Source: Marinobacter pelagius (GTDB taxonomy: Bacteria; Pseudomonadota; Gammaproteobacteria; Pseudomonadales; Oleiphilaceae). From it: a stretch of DNA of 64,000 nt. Under the pieces are notes generated by a model. It was not told the origin of the DNA and ran no database searches. It saw nothing but the letters and a program-made list of their open reading frames with translations. The position numbers and the translations under genes are program-made. The number at the start of each line of letters is the position of its first letter. Within the stretch, counting starts at the first letter, position 1. Below are positions 1 through 9,127 of the stretch, piece by piece. The DNA is taken from contig NZ_FOUR01000007.1 of assembly GCF_900114925.1 (NCBI RefSeq), forward strand, positions 124,001 to 188,000, in the 5' to 3' direction.

Positions 1-658
1 CCTGGCGCGCTCGAGCGCGCTTCTGGCGCAGGAAGGACGTTTAACGGAAGCCCTCGAGCATATCCGTACCATGCGGGAGGCGCACCCCAAGCAAGCGGAG
101 AACTTCTGGCTGCTGGAGGTGAACCTGTTGCTGGACGAGAACCGGCAACAGCGGGCACTCGAAACCGCCACCGAGGCTTTGGATCAGTTCCCCGAGAATG
201 TCCAGGTGCGGTACGCCCGGGCCATGCTCTACGACACCCTGGACCAGCCGGACAACGCCGAGACCGATCTGCGCCGGATCATCGACGCCGAGCCGGACAA
301 CGCGGTTGCGCTGAATGCACTGGGTTACATCCTCACCACCCGCACGGATCGCCTGGAGGAGGCCCGCACCTACATTGAGCGGGCCCTGCGCCTGGACCCG
401 GAAAATCCTGCCATCCTCGACAGCATGGGCTGGGTCCTGTTCCAGGAGGGACAGCTCCAACCCGCCCTGGAATACCTGAAAAAGGCATGGCAGGCCTATC
501 CGGATCCGGAAGTGGCCGCCCACTATGGTGAGGCCCTGTGGATGGCTGGTGAAGAAGAGCAGGCCCGGATCGTCTGGCAGGAAGGCCTGGACCAGGACCC
601 GGACCACGAGATCCTGCGCGAAACCATACAGCGACTGACCGGTAACGGAGACCAGTAA
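1..658 (+). CDS. tetratricopeptide repeat protein (5' end outside window)
   Basis: The reading frame is open from base 2, so only the C-terminal about 218 residues are seen. They consist of helical repeats of TPR type, with the usual alternation of A/L/G and P positions (for example LDQFPENVQVRYARAMLYD and ALNALGYILTTR). The end contains repeated D-P-E/D-P-D turns. TPR proteins are scaffolds for protein-protein contacts. In Pseudomonas a TPR protein lies directly upstream of lolB, and the same order is seen here. The stop codon overlaps the lolB start by one base (TAATG), so the two are translationally coupled. A role in the envelope is suggested only by context. Confidence 0.85.
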   Translation, partial: LARSSALLAQEGRLTEALEHIRTMREAHPKQAENFWLLEVNLLLDENRQQRALETATEALDQFPENVQVRYARAMLYDTLDQPDNAETDLRRIIDAEPDNAVALNALGYILTTRTDRLEEARTYIERALRLDPENPAILDSMGWVLFQEGQLQPALEYLKKAWQAYPDPEVAAHYGEALWMAGEEEQARIVWQEGLDQDPDHEILRETIQRLTGNGDQ

Positions 659-1299
659 TGGCCACCGGCGCCAGACTTGTCACGGCCCTGATCCTGCTCG
701 CCCTGCTGCAAGCCTGTACCACCATTCAACTGGAACCCTTACCGGAGGGCATGACCGACCAGCCACCCCCCGGCTGGGCCGACAGAACCCGCCAGCTGAG
801 CCGGTTCGACCAATGGGAGCTCTCCGGCAAACTGGCCGTTCGCCAACCCACGGACAGCGGCACGGCTCTGATCAACCACTGGATCCAGGATGGCGAAGCC
901 TACGACCTGGCTCTCTCATCTTCCTTCCTGGGCATGGGCAGCACCTCGCTGAAGGGGGTTCCCGGATTTATCGAGCTCACCCTGCCCAACGGCGACAGTT
1001 ACCGCTCCAGTGAACCGGAGGAACTGGTCGAGGCCGCCACCGGCTGGCAGCTCCCCATCGACAACCTGGTGTGGTGGATCCGTGGTCTGCCTGCACCGGG
1101 CGGAGATTTCCGACTGCTGTTTGACGAACAGAACCAGTTAGCCATCATCCGCCAGGCCGGCTGGGAAATCCGCTACGACCGCTGGCAGGACTTCCTGGCA
1201 GACTATCCCGAGCTGCCCGCCCGGATTACCGCCCTCAAAGGCGAGAAGCGGGTCCGCATGGTGATCGGCCAATGGCACGATCTCGAGAAAGATCAATGA
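658..1299 (+). CDS. lolB: outer-membrane lipoprotein insertion protein LolB
   Basis: LolB receives lipoproteins from the periplasmic carrier LolA and inserts them into the outer membrane. It is itself a lipoprotein. The 213-residue product has a short hydrophobic signal and a lipobox ending in Cys20 (LLQAC). The following domain has LolB-type features ([10 protein letters not shown], a central W-rich strand region, WEIRYDRW near the C-terminus). The length matches the family. It overlaps the upstream TPR gene by one base, and its stop overlaps the ispE start (ATGA), as in other gammaproteobacteria. Confidence 0.93.
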   Translation: MATGARLVTALILLALLQACTTIQLEPLPEGMTDQPPPGWADRTRQLSRFDQWELSGKLAVRQPTDSGTALINHWIQDGEAYDLALSSSFLGMGSTSLKGVPGFIELTLPNGDSYRSSEPEELVEAATGWQLPIDNLVWWIRGLPAPGGDFRLLFDEQNQLAIIRQAGWEIRYDRWQDFLADYPELPARITALKGEKRVRMVIGQWHDLEKDQ

Positions 1300-2159
1300 G
1301 CACCTCGATCACCCTGCCCTCGCCGGCCAAGCTCAACCTGTTCCTGCATATAGTCGGTCGCCGGCCTGACGGCTATCACGAGCTCCAGACCCTGTTCCAG
1401 TTCCTGGACTATGGTGATGACATCACCTTCACTCTGACGCCCGACCAGCCCGGCGTTCGCCTGGCAGAACCGGTGCCGGGGGTCGCGGATGAGGACAACC
1501 TCATTATCCGGGCCGCCCGCGCCCTGGAGGCCCGGGCCACAACCACTCTGCCCGGAGTCACCATCAGCCTGGTCAAGCGCCTGCCCATGGGTGGTGGCCT
1601 CGGCGGCGGCAGCTCGAACGCCGCCACTACCCTGCTGGGGCTCAACTATCTTTGGCAGATGGATCTCGGCCTCGATGAACTGGCAGAGATCGGCCTGGAC
1701 CTGGGGGCAGATGTACCGGTGTTCGTCCGGGGTCATGCCGCCTTTGGCGAAGGCGTGGGCGAAAAACTCACGCCGGTGAACCCACCGGAGGACTGGTTCG
1801 TGGTGCTCAAGCCGTCCTGCGACATCAACACCGGAAAGATTTTTTCCGAAGAAGGGTTGACAAGGGACACCCCAAAAATCAAAATAGCGCCCGCTTTTGA
1901 GGGAGACGCCTCGAGGTACCGAAACGACTGTGAGGATGTAGTTCGTAAACTGTATCCTGAGGTTAACCAGAGCCTGGAATGGCTTTCACAATTCGGACCT
2001 GCAAGATTAACCGGAACCGGGGCTTGCATTTTTGGACGTTTCCCGACAGAATCCGCAGCCCGGATTATCTGGGAAAGCAAACCCTCCGGCATCACGGGGT
2101 TCGTAGCTAAAGGGGTGAACGTATCGCCTCTTCACCAAAAGCTGACAGAGCTGAAATGA
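1296..2159 (+). CDS. ispE: 4-diphosphocytidyl-2-C-methyl-D-erythritol kinase
   Basis: IspE phosphorylates CDP-methylerythritol in the non-mevalonate (MEP) route to isoprenoids. The start at 1296 gives [14 protein letters not shown], which places the conserved PAKLNLFL at the N-terminus and overlaps the lolB stop. An in-frame ATG at 1272 would add eight residues inside lolB and is less likely. The GHMP-kinase glycine-rich loop [12 protein letters not shown] lies near residues 96-107, and the C-terminal GTGAC motif is present. The length of 287 residues is typical. tRNA-Gln follows within 20 bases, and ispE, the tRNA and prs are probably read through together. Confidence 0.95.
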   Translation: MSTSITLPSPAKLNLFLHIVGRRPDGYHELQTLFQFLDYGDDITFTLTPDQPGVRLAEPVPGVADEDNLIIRAARALEARATTTLPGVTISLVKRLPMGGGLGGGSSNAATTLLGLNYLWQMDLGLDELAEIGLDLGADVPVFVRGHAAFGEGVGEKLTPVNPPEDWFVVLKPSCDINTGKIFSEEGLTRDTPKIKIAPAFEGDASRYRNDCEDVVRKLYPEVNQSLEWLSQFGPARLTGTGACIFGRFPTESAARIIWESKPSGITGFVAKGVNVSPLHQKLTELK

Positions 2160-2178
2160 TGCCAAAAAAGCACGATAC

Positions 2179-2253
2179 TGGGGTGTCGCCAAGTGGTAAG
2201 GCAACGGGTTTTGATCCCGTCATGCGCAGGTTCGAATCCTGCCACCCCAGCCA
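2179..2253 (+). tRNA. tRNA-Gln (TTG)
   Basis: A full cloverleaf can be folded. The acceptor stem TGGGGTG pairs with CACCCCA. The anticodon stem ACGGG/CCCGT encloses the loop TTTTGAT with anticodon TTG. The T-arm contains GGTTCGAATCC. The CCA end is encoded at 2251-2253. It sits between ispE and prs, as in Pseudomonas. Confidence 0.97.
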
Positions 2254-2305
2254 CCTTTCTCCCGCTTCTTCTGAATCAAACGCCGATACTGAGAAGGATG
2301 CTGTC

Positions 2306-3256
2306 GTGTCCAAACTGATGATTTTCGCTGGCAATGCCAACCCGGCCCTTGCCCAGGATATTGCCAAGAAACTTCACATTCCCATGGGTCAGGCCACTGT
2401 AGGCCGTTTCAGCGACGGGGAAACCACCGTCGAGATCAATGAGAATGTCCGGGGCCATGATGTGTTCATCATCCAGCCCACCTGCTACCCCACCAACGAT
2501 AACCTGATGGAACTGATCGTGATGGCTGACGCCCTGCGTCGCGCCTCCGCCACGCGTATCACCGCGGTTATCCCGTATTACGGCTACGCCCGCCAGGATC
2601 GCCGTGTCCGCTCCAGCCGGGTAGCCATCAGCGCCAAGGTCGTTGCCGACATGATCTCCAGCATCGGCGTGGATCGTGTTCTGACCGTGGACCTGCACGC
2701 AGACCAGATTCAGGGGTTCTTCGACATCCCGGTGGATAACATCTACGCCACCCCCGTGATGCTCGAGGACATCGAGAAGCAACGTTTCGAGAATTTTGTC
2801 GTGGTGTCCCCGGACGTGGGCGGCGTGGTTCGCGCCCGTGCAGTGGCCAAGCGCCTCGACGACGCCGATCTGGCGATCATCGACAAGCGTCGCCCGAAAG
2901 CGAACGTCTCCCAGGTCATGCACATCATCGGTGATGTGAAGGATAAGACCTGCATCCTCGTTGACGACATCATCGACACCGCAGGCACCCTGTGTAAGGC
3001 AGCCAACGCCCTGAAAGAACACGGTGCCGCAAAAGTTATCGCCTATATCACCCACCCCGTCCTGTCCGGACCGGCCATTGATAACATCAATGCCTCACAG
3101 CTGGACGAACTGGTGGTATGCGACACCATTCCGGTGGATGACAAAGTCCGCAATTGTGATAGAATCCGCGTCCTCCCCATGGCTGGGCTGCTCGCCGAAT
3201 CCATTCGTCGCGTGAGCAACGAAGAGTCCATCAGCGCCATGTTCGAGAACGTCTGA
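2306..3256 (+). CDS. prs: ribose-phosphate pyrophosphokinase
   Basis: Prs makes PRPP from ribose-5-phosphate and ATP, feeding nucleotide, histidine, tryptophan and NAD synthesis. I chose the GTG start at 2306, preceded by GAGAAGGA, which gives [17 protein letters not shown] and 316 residues, the normal length. The longer open frame from 2156 runs through tRNA-Gln and cannot be the true start. Visible motifs are the flexible loop YGYARQDRR, the PRPP-binding DDIIDTAGT and the conserved C-terminus [15 protein letters not shown] rho-independent terminator follows. Confidence 0.97.
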   Translation: MSKLMIFAGNANPALAQDIAKKLHIPMGQATVGRFSDGETTVEINENVRGHDVFIIQPTCYPTNDNLMELIVMADALRRASATRITAVIPYYGYARQDRRVRSSRVAISAKVVADMISSIGVDRVLTVDLHADQIQGFFDIPVDNIYATPVMLEDIEKQRFENFVVVSPDVGGVVRARAVAKRLDDADLAIIDKRRPKANVSQVMHIIGDVKDKTCILVDDIIDTAGTLCKAANALKEHGAAKVIAYITHPVLSGPAIDNINASQLDELVVCDTIPVDDKVRNCDRIRVLPMAGLLAESIRRVSNEESISAMFENV

Positions 3257-3300
3257 GCCGGCCAGACGCCGTAAGCTCAGGCCAACAAGGCAGTTTTCGG

Positions 3301-3332
3301 GTCGGGAGCCTCAACGGGCTCCCGACTCTTTT
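3301..3332 (+). terminator. rho-independent terminator after prs
   Basis: A perfect 10-bp stem GTCGGGAGCC/GGCTCCCGAC has a 6-base loop and is followed by TCTTTT. It lies 44 bases after the prs stop and before the rplY leader. It could also act as an attenuator for rplY if transcription starts upstream of it. Confidence 0.75.
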
Positions 3333-3423
3333 CGTCAGTCGGGGAAAACCCCGGCTTCATCAGAAACATCATCTGTTCCGAGCCTGGTCGCGGGCCGCTC
3401 AGATGACGAGTGAGGTAAAAACC

Positions 3424-4065
3424 ATGTCTCAGGAATTCGTAATTGAAGCATTTCCTCGTGACGACCAGGGGAAAGGTGCGAGCCGCCGCCTGCGTCGCGA
3501 GGAGCGTAAGATCCCGGCCATCATCTACGGTGGCGGGAAAGACGCTACTCCCGTTGCCATCTGGCACAACGAGCTGAAGAAGGCCCTGGAAAACGAAGCG
3601 TTCTTCTCCCACGTTCTGACCGTTGAACTGAACGGCAAGAAAGAGAGCGTGATCCTGAAGGACCTGCAGCGTCATCCGTACAAGCCGATCCTGACCCACG
3701 CCGACTTCCTGCGCGTCGACAAGGACCACGAGATCCACGTCAACGTACCGCTGCACTTCGTTAACGAAGAGAGTGCTCCGGCTATCAAGCTGCAGGGCGG
3801 CGTTGCCAACCACCAGATCAACGAAGTGGAAGTGATCTGTCTGCCGCAGAACCTGCCCGAGTTCATCGAAGTCGACATGGCTACTGTCGAGATGGACCAG
3901 GTAATTCACCTGAGCGACCTGAGACTGCCGGAAGGTGTCAAGATCGCCGCTCTGCTGCAGGGCGAAGATCACGACCTGCCGGTTGTGGCTATCCACAAGC
4001 CGCGCGGCGCCAAGGTTGACGAAGCCGAGGAAGGTGAAGAAGGCGAAGAAGGCGGCGAGGAGTAA
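3424..4065 (+). CDS. rplY: 50S ribosomal protein L25 (CTC family, long form)
   Basis: L25 binds 5S rRNA in the large subunit. The 213-residue product is the long CTC form: an N-terminal L25 barrel (RDDQGKGASRRLRREERKIP) followed by the TL5-type C-terminal domain. It ends in a strongly acidic Glu/Gly tail (about 14 residues, mostly E and G). The start at 3424 is chosen over 3403 because GTGAGGT precedes it at good spacing and the next residues match the family start. It is followed 21 bases later by pth, probably in one operon. Confidence 0.95.
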   Translation: MSQEFVIEAFPRDDQGKGASRRLRREERKIPAIIYGGGKDATPVAIWHNELKKALENEAFFSHVLTVELNGKKESVILKDLQRHPYKPILTHADFLRVDKDHEIHVNVPLHFVNEESAPAIKLQGGVANHQINEVEVICLPQNLPEFIEVDMATVEMDQVIHLSDLRLPEGVKIAALLQGEDHDLPVVAIHKPRGAKVDEAEEGEEGEEGGEE

Positions 4066-4086
4066 TCACTCCGGGGGCAACGGCGA

Positions 4087-4677
4087 ATGGCACAGGATAT
4101 TGTCATGGTGGTCGGACTGGGTAATCCCGGCCCAGACTACGAGAATACCCGCCACAACGCCGGCGCCCTGTTCGTCGAAGCGCTGGCCCGCGATGCGGGC
4201 CAGACGCTCCGCCCCGAAAGGAAATACCACGGGCTCTACGCCCGCATTCAGTGGCAGGGACTCGACCTGCATCTGCTGAACCCCTCCACGTTCATGAACC
4301 GCAGCGGCCTTGCGATCAAGGCATTAGCGGACTTTTTCAAGATTCCCCCCGAGAGAATCCTGGTCGCCCACGACGAGCTCGACCTGCCTCCGGGTACCGC
4401 CAAACTCAAGAAAGGCGGCGGCCACGGTGGTCACAACGGCCTGCGGGACACCATTGCCCACCTGGGCACCAACAGCTTTCAGCGCCTTCGTCTCGGCATC
4501 GGCCATCCCGGCGACAGCCGCAAGGTGACCGGTTATGTGCTCGGCCGGCTGGGCAAGCAGGAAACCGAACAGCTCAACGCCGTCTTTGACGAAATCATGC
4601 GCGTACTCCCGGATGCCGCCAACGGCAAACTGGCAGCGGCCATGAACCGGCTGCACAGCTTCAAACCCGGGCCCTGA
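4087..4677 (+). CDS. pth: peptidyl-tRNA hydrolase
   Basis: Pth releases peptides from peptidyl-tRNA that has dropped off ribosomes. The 196-residue protein shows [17 protein letters not shown] (catalytic His in NTRHN), the [10 protein letters not shown] substrate loop, HDELDLPPG (catalytic Asp) and [11 protein letters not shown]. All are family hallmarks. It sits 21 bases downstream of rplY, the usual rplY-pth-ychF order. Confidence 0.97.
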   Translation: MAQDIVMVVGLGNPGPDYENTRHNAGALFVEALARDAGQTLRPERKYHGLYARIQWQGLDLHLLNPSTFMNRSGLAIKALADFFKIPPERILVAHDELDLPPGTAKLKKGGGHGGHNGLRDTIAHLGTNSFQRLRLGIGHPGDSRKVTGYVLGRLGKQETEQLNAVFDEIMRVLPDAANGKLAAAMNRLHSFKPGP

Positions 4678-4719
4678 TCAAGGCACAACCCCTTACTCGC
4701 ACCCATACCGATACACCGG

Positions 4720-4725
4720 TATAAT
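4720..4725 (+). promoter_or_regulatory. candidate -10 box upstream of ychF
   Basis: A perfect TATAAT lies 37 bases before the ychF start in the 84-base gap after pth. I see no good TTGACA-like box 16-18 bases upstream, so this is a weak call. ychF may have its own promoter besides read-through from rplY-pth. Confidence 0.35.
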
Positions 4726-4761
4726 CCGCCACAAATTTTTCAGTACCAGCAGAGGCATTCC

Positions 4762-5853
4762 ATGGGATTTAACTGCGGCATCGTCGGCCTGCCCAACGTC
4801 GGCAAATCCACCCTGTTCAACGCGTTGACCAAATCCGGTATCGGCGCCGAAAACTTCCCGTTCTGCACCATTGAGCCGAATGCCGGCGTGGTCCCCATGC
4901 CGGACCCGCGCCTGAACAAGCTGGCAGAGATTGTGAAGCCCGAGCGGGTTGTGCCCACGGCCATGGAGTTCGTGGACATCGCCGGCCTGGTCGAAGGCGC
5001 CTCCAAGGGTGAGGGCCTGGGCAACCAGTTCCTGGCTAACATCCGCCAGACCGATGCCATCGCCCACGTGGTCCGCTGCTTCGAGGACGGCAACGTCATC
5101 CACGTGGCCAACAAGGTTGATCCCGCGTCCGACATCGAGGTCATCAACACCGAACTGGCCCTGGCCGACCTGGACACCGTTGAGAAAGCCATCAAACGCG
5201 TTCAGCGCGTAGCCAAGAGTGGCGACAAGGAAGCCAAGGCCCAGCTCGAGATGTTCGAGAAACTCCTGCCGGTGCTGAACGAGGGCAAACCGGTGCGCAG
5301 CATGAACCTGGACAAGGATCAGATGGCCCTGATCCGCGAACTGTGCCTGCTCACCGTCAAGCCCACCATGTACATTGCCAACGTCAACGAGGACGGCTTC
5401 GAGAACAATCCGCATCTGGACACCGTGAGGGAAATCGCGGCCGCCGAGAACGCCGTCGTGGTACCCATCTGCAACAAGCTGGAAGCGGAAATCTCCGAGC
5501 TGGAGGATGACGAGAAAGCGATGTTTCTGGAGGAGATGGGGATGGAAGAGCCCGGCCTCGATCGGGTGATCCGAGCCGGCTATAGCCTCCTGGGACTGCA
5601 GACCTACTTCACCGCCGGCGTGAAGGAAGTGCGCGCCTGGACCGTCAAGATCGGCGCCACCGCCCCCCAGGCCGCTGCCGTCATCCACACCGACTTCGAG
5701 CGCGGTTTTATCCGTGCCGAGGTGGTGAGCTACGACGACTTCGTCCAGTACAACGGCGAACAGGGCGCAAAGGATGCCGGCAAATGGCGTCTGGAAGGCA
5801 AGGACTACATCGTTCAGGACGGTGACGTAATCCACTTCCGTTTCAACGTGTAA
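4762..5853 (+). CDS. ychF: redox-regulated ATPase YchF (Obg family)
   Basis: YchF is an Obg-like P-loop NTPase that prefers ATP and associates with ribosomes. The 363-residue product has G1 GLPNVGKST at residues 8-16, the Obg-type [17 protein letters not shown], and NVNED at the G4 position. This lacks the GTP-specific NKxD and is the known basis for ATP preference. A coiled-coil insertion and a C-terminal TGS domain follow. AGAGG precedes the ATG. The length is nearly identical to E. coli YchF. Confidence 0.97.
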   Translation: MGFNCGIVGLPNVGKSTLFNALTKSGIGAENFPFCTIEPNAGVVPMPDPRLNKLAEIVKPERVVPTAMEFVDIAGLVEGASKGEGLGNQFLANIRQTDAIAHVVRCFEDGNVIHVANKVDPASDIEVINTELALADLDTVEKAIKRVQRVAKSGDKEAKAQLEMFEKLLPVLNEGKPVRSMNLDKDQMALIRELCLLTVKPTMYIANVNEDGFENNPHLDTVREIAAAENAVVVPICNKLEAEISELEDDEKAMFLEEMGMEEPGLDRVIRAGYSLLGLQTYFTAGVKEVRAWTVKIGATAPQAAAVIHTDFERGFIRAEVVSYDDFVQYNGEQGAKDAGKWRLEGKDYIVQDGDVIHFRFNV

Positions 5854-5881
5854 TTTTTCGGGAAAATTCCGGCTCAGGGCC

Positions 5882-5910
5882 TTGACAGGACACGCCGGAA
5901 TACTGAAAAT
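5882..5910 (+). promoter_or_regulatory. sigma-70 promoter of tRNA-Met
   Basis: TTGACA at 5882-5887, a 17-base spacer and GAAAAT at 5905-5910, followed by ACGCGCC. The -35 is perfect and the -10 matches 4 of 6. The GC-rich discriminator is typical of stringently controlled stable-RNA promoters. The predicted start is about 30 bases before the tRNA. Confidence 0.7.
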
Positions 5911-5945
5911 ACGCGCCTCGTTTGGGGCGTATCCCGAAGCGAAAT

Positions 5946-6022
5946 GGCAAGGTAGCTCAGTTGGTTAGAGCACAGCACTCATAATGCTGGGGTCGGCGGT
6001 TCGACTCCGCCCCTTGCTACCA
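5946..6022 (+). tRNA. tRNA-Met (CAT, elongator type)
   Basis: The sequence folds as a 77-base tRNA: acceptor GGCAAGG with CCTTGCT (first pair G-U), a D-arm with TTGGTTAGAGC, an anticodon arm with loop CTCATAA (anticodon CAT), T-loop GTTCGACTC, and encoded CCA at 6020-6022. The paired first base pair and elongator-like anticodon arm argue against an initiator tRNA. Confidence 0.95.
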
Positions 6023-6030
6023 GTATTCCA

Positions 6031-6065
6031 AAAAGGGTTGCGATTTCGATCGCAACCCTTTTTTT
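6031..6065 (+). terminator. rho-independent terminator after tRNA-Met
   Basis: An A-rich start, a stem GGGTTGCGA/TCGCAACCC with a short loop, and a run of T ending at 6065. It begins nine bases after the tRNA CCA end. Confidence 0.9.
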
Positions 6066-6210
6066 ATGTGCCCTCCACCGTGGCAACACTCCCAAAATTA
6101 TTCCCCCCAGGGAAAGCCCAGCCGACAAAGCAGTTAGACAATAAGCACATAGTAATGTAAAACTTTCTGGAATTAGCCCTGCCGCTCAATTGCCCCCACA
6201 GGAATCCAAA

Positions 6211-6570
6211 GTGTCTGTCGCAGAGATCGAAAAACAGTTAACAAACCTGTGCGAAGCCTCGAAAGAGATCAAATCCAGCATGGTGGTGTCTTCTGACGGA
6301 TTGGTTATCGCCCATTATGGCGACGCCGAGGACCCCAACCTGTTTGGAGCACTTTTCCTCGAACTGAAAGTTGTATGCGAAAAAATTATTACCCAGCTCG
6401 ATTACGAGGATGTCGAAGAAGTTTATATTCGCTCAAAGTCCGGCGGAGTTACGGTTTTCCCAATTTTTGACAAAGGTTATCTTGCCTGCCTGTCGTCAGT
6501 TAACCTGAACGCGGGAACCGTACAGATTCTGGCTTGGAAATACGTCAGAAAAATCTATGAACTTCTATGA
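6211..6570 (+). CDS. roadblock/LC7 domain protein
   Basis: The 119-residue product is one roadblock/LC7 domain. It shows SSMVVSSDGLVIAHYGD near the N-terminus, the central FLELKVVCEKIITQLDYEDVEE helix region and YLACLSSVNLNAGTVQI strands. In bacteria such proteins (MglB-like) are often partners or GAPs of small Ras-like GTPases. No GTPase gene is adjacent, so the partner is unknown. I chose GTG at 6211 because AGGAA lies 8-12 bases upstream; a TTG at 6190 would add seven residues. It stands alone with its own leader after the tRNA-Met terminator. Confidence 0.8.
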   Translation: MSVAEIEKQLTNLCEASKEIKSSMVVSSDGLVIAHYGDAEDPNLFGALFLELKVVCEKIITQLDYEDVEEVYIRSKSGGVTVFPIFDKGYLACLSSVNLNAGTVQILAWKYVRKIYELL

Positions 6571-6712
6571 CAGGATCGCAACCAGGTCTCATCGCCAGGC
6601 CAGTTTTTGCATAATTGCACATCCCTTAAACAACCTTTGACAATCTCCTGCGCCCAATTGCCCTATCATCGGCGGAGCACTACCAACATGCCGATGGGAG
6701 CACCTGGCCCGC

Positions 6713-6910
6713 ATGAAGACATCTCCTGCAGAGGTGGCCTTTCTCACAATTCTGATCCTTGTCTCCGCCCTGGTGTTTTCCGGCTTTGACCTGAAGATGC
6801 TGGTGATCTCCGTCGGACTCTTCCTGGTGTATGTGGCCATTTTCTTCTCCGGGTCCATCCAGGATTACTTTCGGGACCAGAACAGACAAGGTAACGAGGA
6901 AGAGGACTGA
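6713..6910 (+). CDS. small two-helix membrane protein, unknown function
   Basis: A 65-residue product with two hydrophobic segments (about residues 8-24 and 30-47) and an acidic, hydrophilic C-terminus ending GNEEED. No known family is recognised. It lies 88 bases before another small two-helix gene, and the two have a similar layout, suggesting distant duplicates or a functional pair. A GGGAG-like site lies upstream of the ATG. Confidence 0.55.
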   Translation: MKTSPAEVAFLTILILVSALVFSGFDLKMLVISVGLFLVYVAIFFSGSIQDYFRDQNRQGNEEED

Positions 6911-6997
6911 CTCCGTCTCATTCCAAAGTCTCAATGGTCTGCGGCGGCCCTCAGGGTACAATCGCCTGCCTTTTCACCAGTGTATCCCTGTAGCGAC

Positions 6998-7180
6998 ATG
7001 AAAAAGATCTTCCTGGAACTTGCTGTGGTTCTGGCCATTACCTTCCCGGCTGTGATGATCATTGCCGAAAGGCCGGCTCAGGCGCTGTTTATCTGCGCCT
7101 CGATCCTCGTGGCCTACATAATCATCTTCCTGTCCATGAACCTGGGTAGCCGCCGCCAGGATCGCCGCTGGCGTGTCTGA
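6998..7180 (+). CDS. small two-helix membrane protein, unknown function
   Basis: From ATG 6998 the product is 60 residues. It has two hydrophobic helices (about residues 5-21 and 27-46) and a basic tail (SRRQDRRWRV). A GTG at 6980 would add six residues. The acidic tail of the preceding gene and the basic tail of this one suggest that they may contact each other, but this is inference. No domain is recognised. Confidence 0.5.
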   Translation: MKKIFLELAVVLAITFPAVMIIAERPAQALFICASILVAYIIIFLSMNLGSRRQDRRWRV

Positions 7181-7251
7181 CCCTATTACCCTGCACTTCT
7201 CCCGTCTCCGGGAATAAATTAAGCTTTCCCTTTTAACCACAGGATCTGTCC

Positions 7252-8466
7252 ATGCGGGAATCCGATGTCGTCGCCGGGCTGTCGCTCGAACGCCTGGAGC
7301 GAATCAGCCGTCACCTTGAGGACCAATACATTCGTCCGGGCAAGCTGCCATGTGCTGTAACCCTGGTGGCCCGCCATGGCCAGATTGTCTGGGTGAACGC
7401 CCAGGGCCTGATGGATGTGGAGCGCAACAGGCCGGCCCGGCGGGATACCCTGTTCCGGATCTATTCCATGACCAAGCCGGTCACGTCCATTGCGATGATG
7501 CAGCTGTACGAACAGGGCCGGTTCCTGCTGGATGACCCGGTCCACAAGTACATCCCCTCCTGGCGCAATCTGCGCGTCTATAAAGGTGGAACCTATCCGG
7601 AGTTCGAAACCGAGCCTGCGGCCACCACCATGACCATCCGGGATCTGCTGACGCACATGTCCGGTCTGACCTATGGCTTCCTGGAACGGACGAATGTCGA
7701 TGCCGCCTACCGTCAGCTCAAGCTCGACGGAAGCTCGATTCTGACCCTGGACAAACTGGTGGACCGGCTGGCCGAGCTGCCGCTGGAGTTTTCGCCCGGC
7801 ACCGCATGGAATTACTCGGTGTCAACCGATGTGGTGGGCTACCTGGTCCAGCTGCTGGCCGATAAACCCCTGGACGACTACTTCCGCGAACATATTTTCG
7901 CGCCACTGGGCATGATGGACACCGGCTTCCAGGTCCGGCCGGATCAGCTTGATCGCTTTGCCGCCTGCTACCTGCACCAGCCCGGGGACACCATGAAACT
8001 CCAGGACGACCCGGATCGCTCCAGGTTCAGTAAACCGCCCAGGTTCCTCTCCGGCGGTGGGGGGCTGGTCTCCACCATCGATGACTATCACAGTTTTGCC
8101 CAGGCGCTGTGTCAGGGCGGCGAGTACCGTGGCCAGCGGATCATTGGCCGCAAGACCCTGGAGTTTATGCGCCGGAACCACCTGCCCGGCAACCGGGATC
8201 TGCCGGCACTGTCCATTGGTGCGTTCAGCGAAACACCCTATGAGGGCAGCGGGTTCGGGCTCGGATTCTCGGTGAAAACAGATGTGGCGAAGTCCCTGAC
8301 CAACGGCTCGGAGGGCGAATTCGGCTGGGGCGGCCTGGCCAGCACCAACTTCTTCGTGGACCCGAAGGAGGATATGGTCATGATCTTCATGACCCAGCTG
8401 ATGCCGTCCTCATCCTATCCGGTCCGCCAGGAACTCCGGGCCATGGTGCACGGGGCACTGGTATAA
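7252..8466 (+). CDS. beta-lactamase-fold serine hydrolase (esterase/class C family)
   Basis: The 404-residue protein has the beta-lactamase-related fold of EstB-type esterases. The SxxK motif is SMTK (in [12 protein letters not shown]), and the second catalytic motif is YSV in [15 protein letters not shown]-terminal GWGG segment stands where KTG-like motifs occur. No signal peptide is visible, so it is probably cytoplasmic. Substrate cannot be predicted; family members hydrolyse esters, amides or D-peptides. It has its own CAGGAT ribosome site and stands alone. Confidence 0.85.
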   Translation: MRESDVVAGLSLERLERISRHLEDQYIRPGKLPCAVTLVARHGQIVWVNAQGLMDVERNRPARRDTLFRIYSMTKPVTSIAMMQLYEQGRFLLDDPVHKYIPSWRNLRVYKGGTYPEFETEPAATTMTIRDLLTHMSGLTYGFLERTNVDAAYRQLKLDGSSILTLDKLVDRLAELPLEFSPGTAWNYSVSTDVVGYLVQLLADKPLDDYFREHIFAPLGMMDTGFQVRPDQLDRFAACYLHQPGDTMKLQDDPDRSRFSKPPRFLSGGGGLVSTIDDYHSFAQALCQGGEYRGQRIIGRKTLEFMRRNHLPGNRDLPALSIGAFSETPYEGSGFGLGFSVKTDVAKSLTNGSEGEFGWGGLASTNFFVDPKEDMVMIFMTQLMPSSSYPVRQELRAMVHGALV

Positions 8467-8492
8467 AAAAGCCCGCGGATGCGCGGGCTTCG
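8466..8492 (-). terminator. rho-independent terminator (mainly minus strand)
   Basis: The stem AAGCCCGCG/CGCGGGCTT lies at 8469-8490 with a 4-base loop. Read on the minus strand it is followed by TTTTTATAC, so it terminates the charged secreted protein gene. On the plus strand the following bases (CGTTC) are not T-rich, but it may still help end the serine hydrolase transcript. Confidence 0.8.
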
Positions 8493-8512
8493 TTCATACG
8501 GTAACCGGTCAC

Positions 8513-8974
8513 TCAGTCACTCCAGAAGTTCCACCAGGCCTTGGACTTCTCCTGTTTCTTGGCCTGGCCCTGCTCGCTGCCCTTGGAGGCGGGATCTGCC
8601 TGGCGGTTTTCGTTGTCACGGTTACCGCCTTCGCCCTTGCCCTGCGCTTTCTCTTCGCTGCGCTCCCGTGAACGTTCTTCCTCCTCCAGGCGTTCGCGTT
8701 CACGCTCCGCGTCGCCCTTGGCCCGGTCAGCGCTCTCCTCAGCGCGCTCACGTTTTTCCATCTCCTCCTCGGAGCGCTCGCGCATCTCGCCGGCTTTTTC
8801 CCGACCCTTGCCCTTGGCCTCGTCCGATTTACCCTTGCCCTTCTTGAGCATCTCTTCCGCCTGCTGGCCATTATCAGCCGCTTCGGATTGCGCCAGAACC
8901 GGTGCCGAAACCAGGCTGCCGCCCAGCAGGAGACCGGACGCCACAACGGTGGAGCGAATCAGTGTCAGTTTCAT
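8513..8974 (-). CDS. secreted, highly charged Glu/Arg/Lys-rich protein, unknown function
   Basis: A 153-residue protein with a clear signal peptide (MKLTLIRSTVVASGLLLGG, cleavage probably after PVLA). A mature region follows that is almost entirely E, K, R, D, S, G and A, expected to be a long charged helix or disordered. The last residues are aromatic (AWWNFWSD). AAGGAAG precedes the ATG at 8974. The in-frame extension to 9076 would bury the signal peptide and is rejected. It has no recognised domain. The charge-rich segment resembles coiled-coil or desiccation-type proteins only in composition. Confidence 0.7.
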   Translation of the reverse strand: MKLTLIRSTVVASGLLLGGSLVSAPVLAQSEAADNGQQAEEMLKKGKGKSDEAKGKGREKAGEMRERSEEEMEKRERAEESADRAKGDAERERERLEEEERSRERSEEKAQGKGEGGNRDNENRQADPASKGSEQGQAKKQEKSKAWWNFWSD

Positions 8975-9000
8975 TGAATCTTCCTTATTCAGGTAGGTGA

Positions 9001-9015
9001 GTTTTGCATCAAAAC
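9001..9015. promoter_or_regulatory. inverted repeat in the divergent metY upstream region
   Basis: GTTTTG-CAT-CAAAAC is a perfect 6-bp inverted repeat with a 3-base centre. It lies in the 153-base gap between the divergent secreted-protein and metY genes. It could be an operator for either; no regulator is identified. Confidence 0.3.
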
Positions 9016-9127
9016 ACATACGTCTTATAACAATATGACGTTTGGGACTGTGCTCCGGTTCCATTCCCTGTGGCATACTCGGTGTCCTGATCCGATCAAC
9101 AAAAACTCACCAGCAAGGAATGTTGCG

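Noticed and set aside
2156..2305. Upstream extension of prs through tRNA-Gln
   Set aside because: It would translate a tRNA gene; GTG 2306 gives the family length and has a ribosome site.
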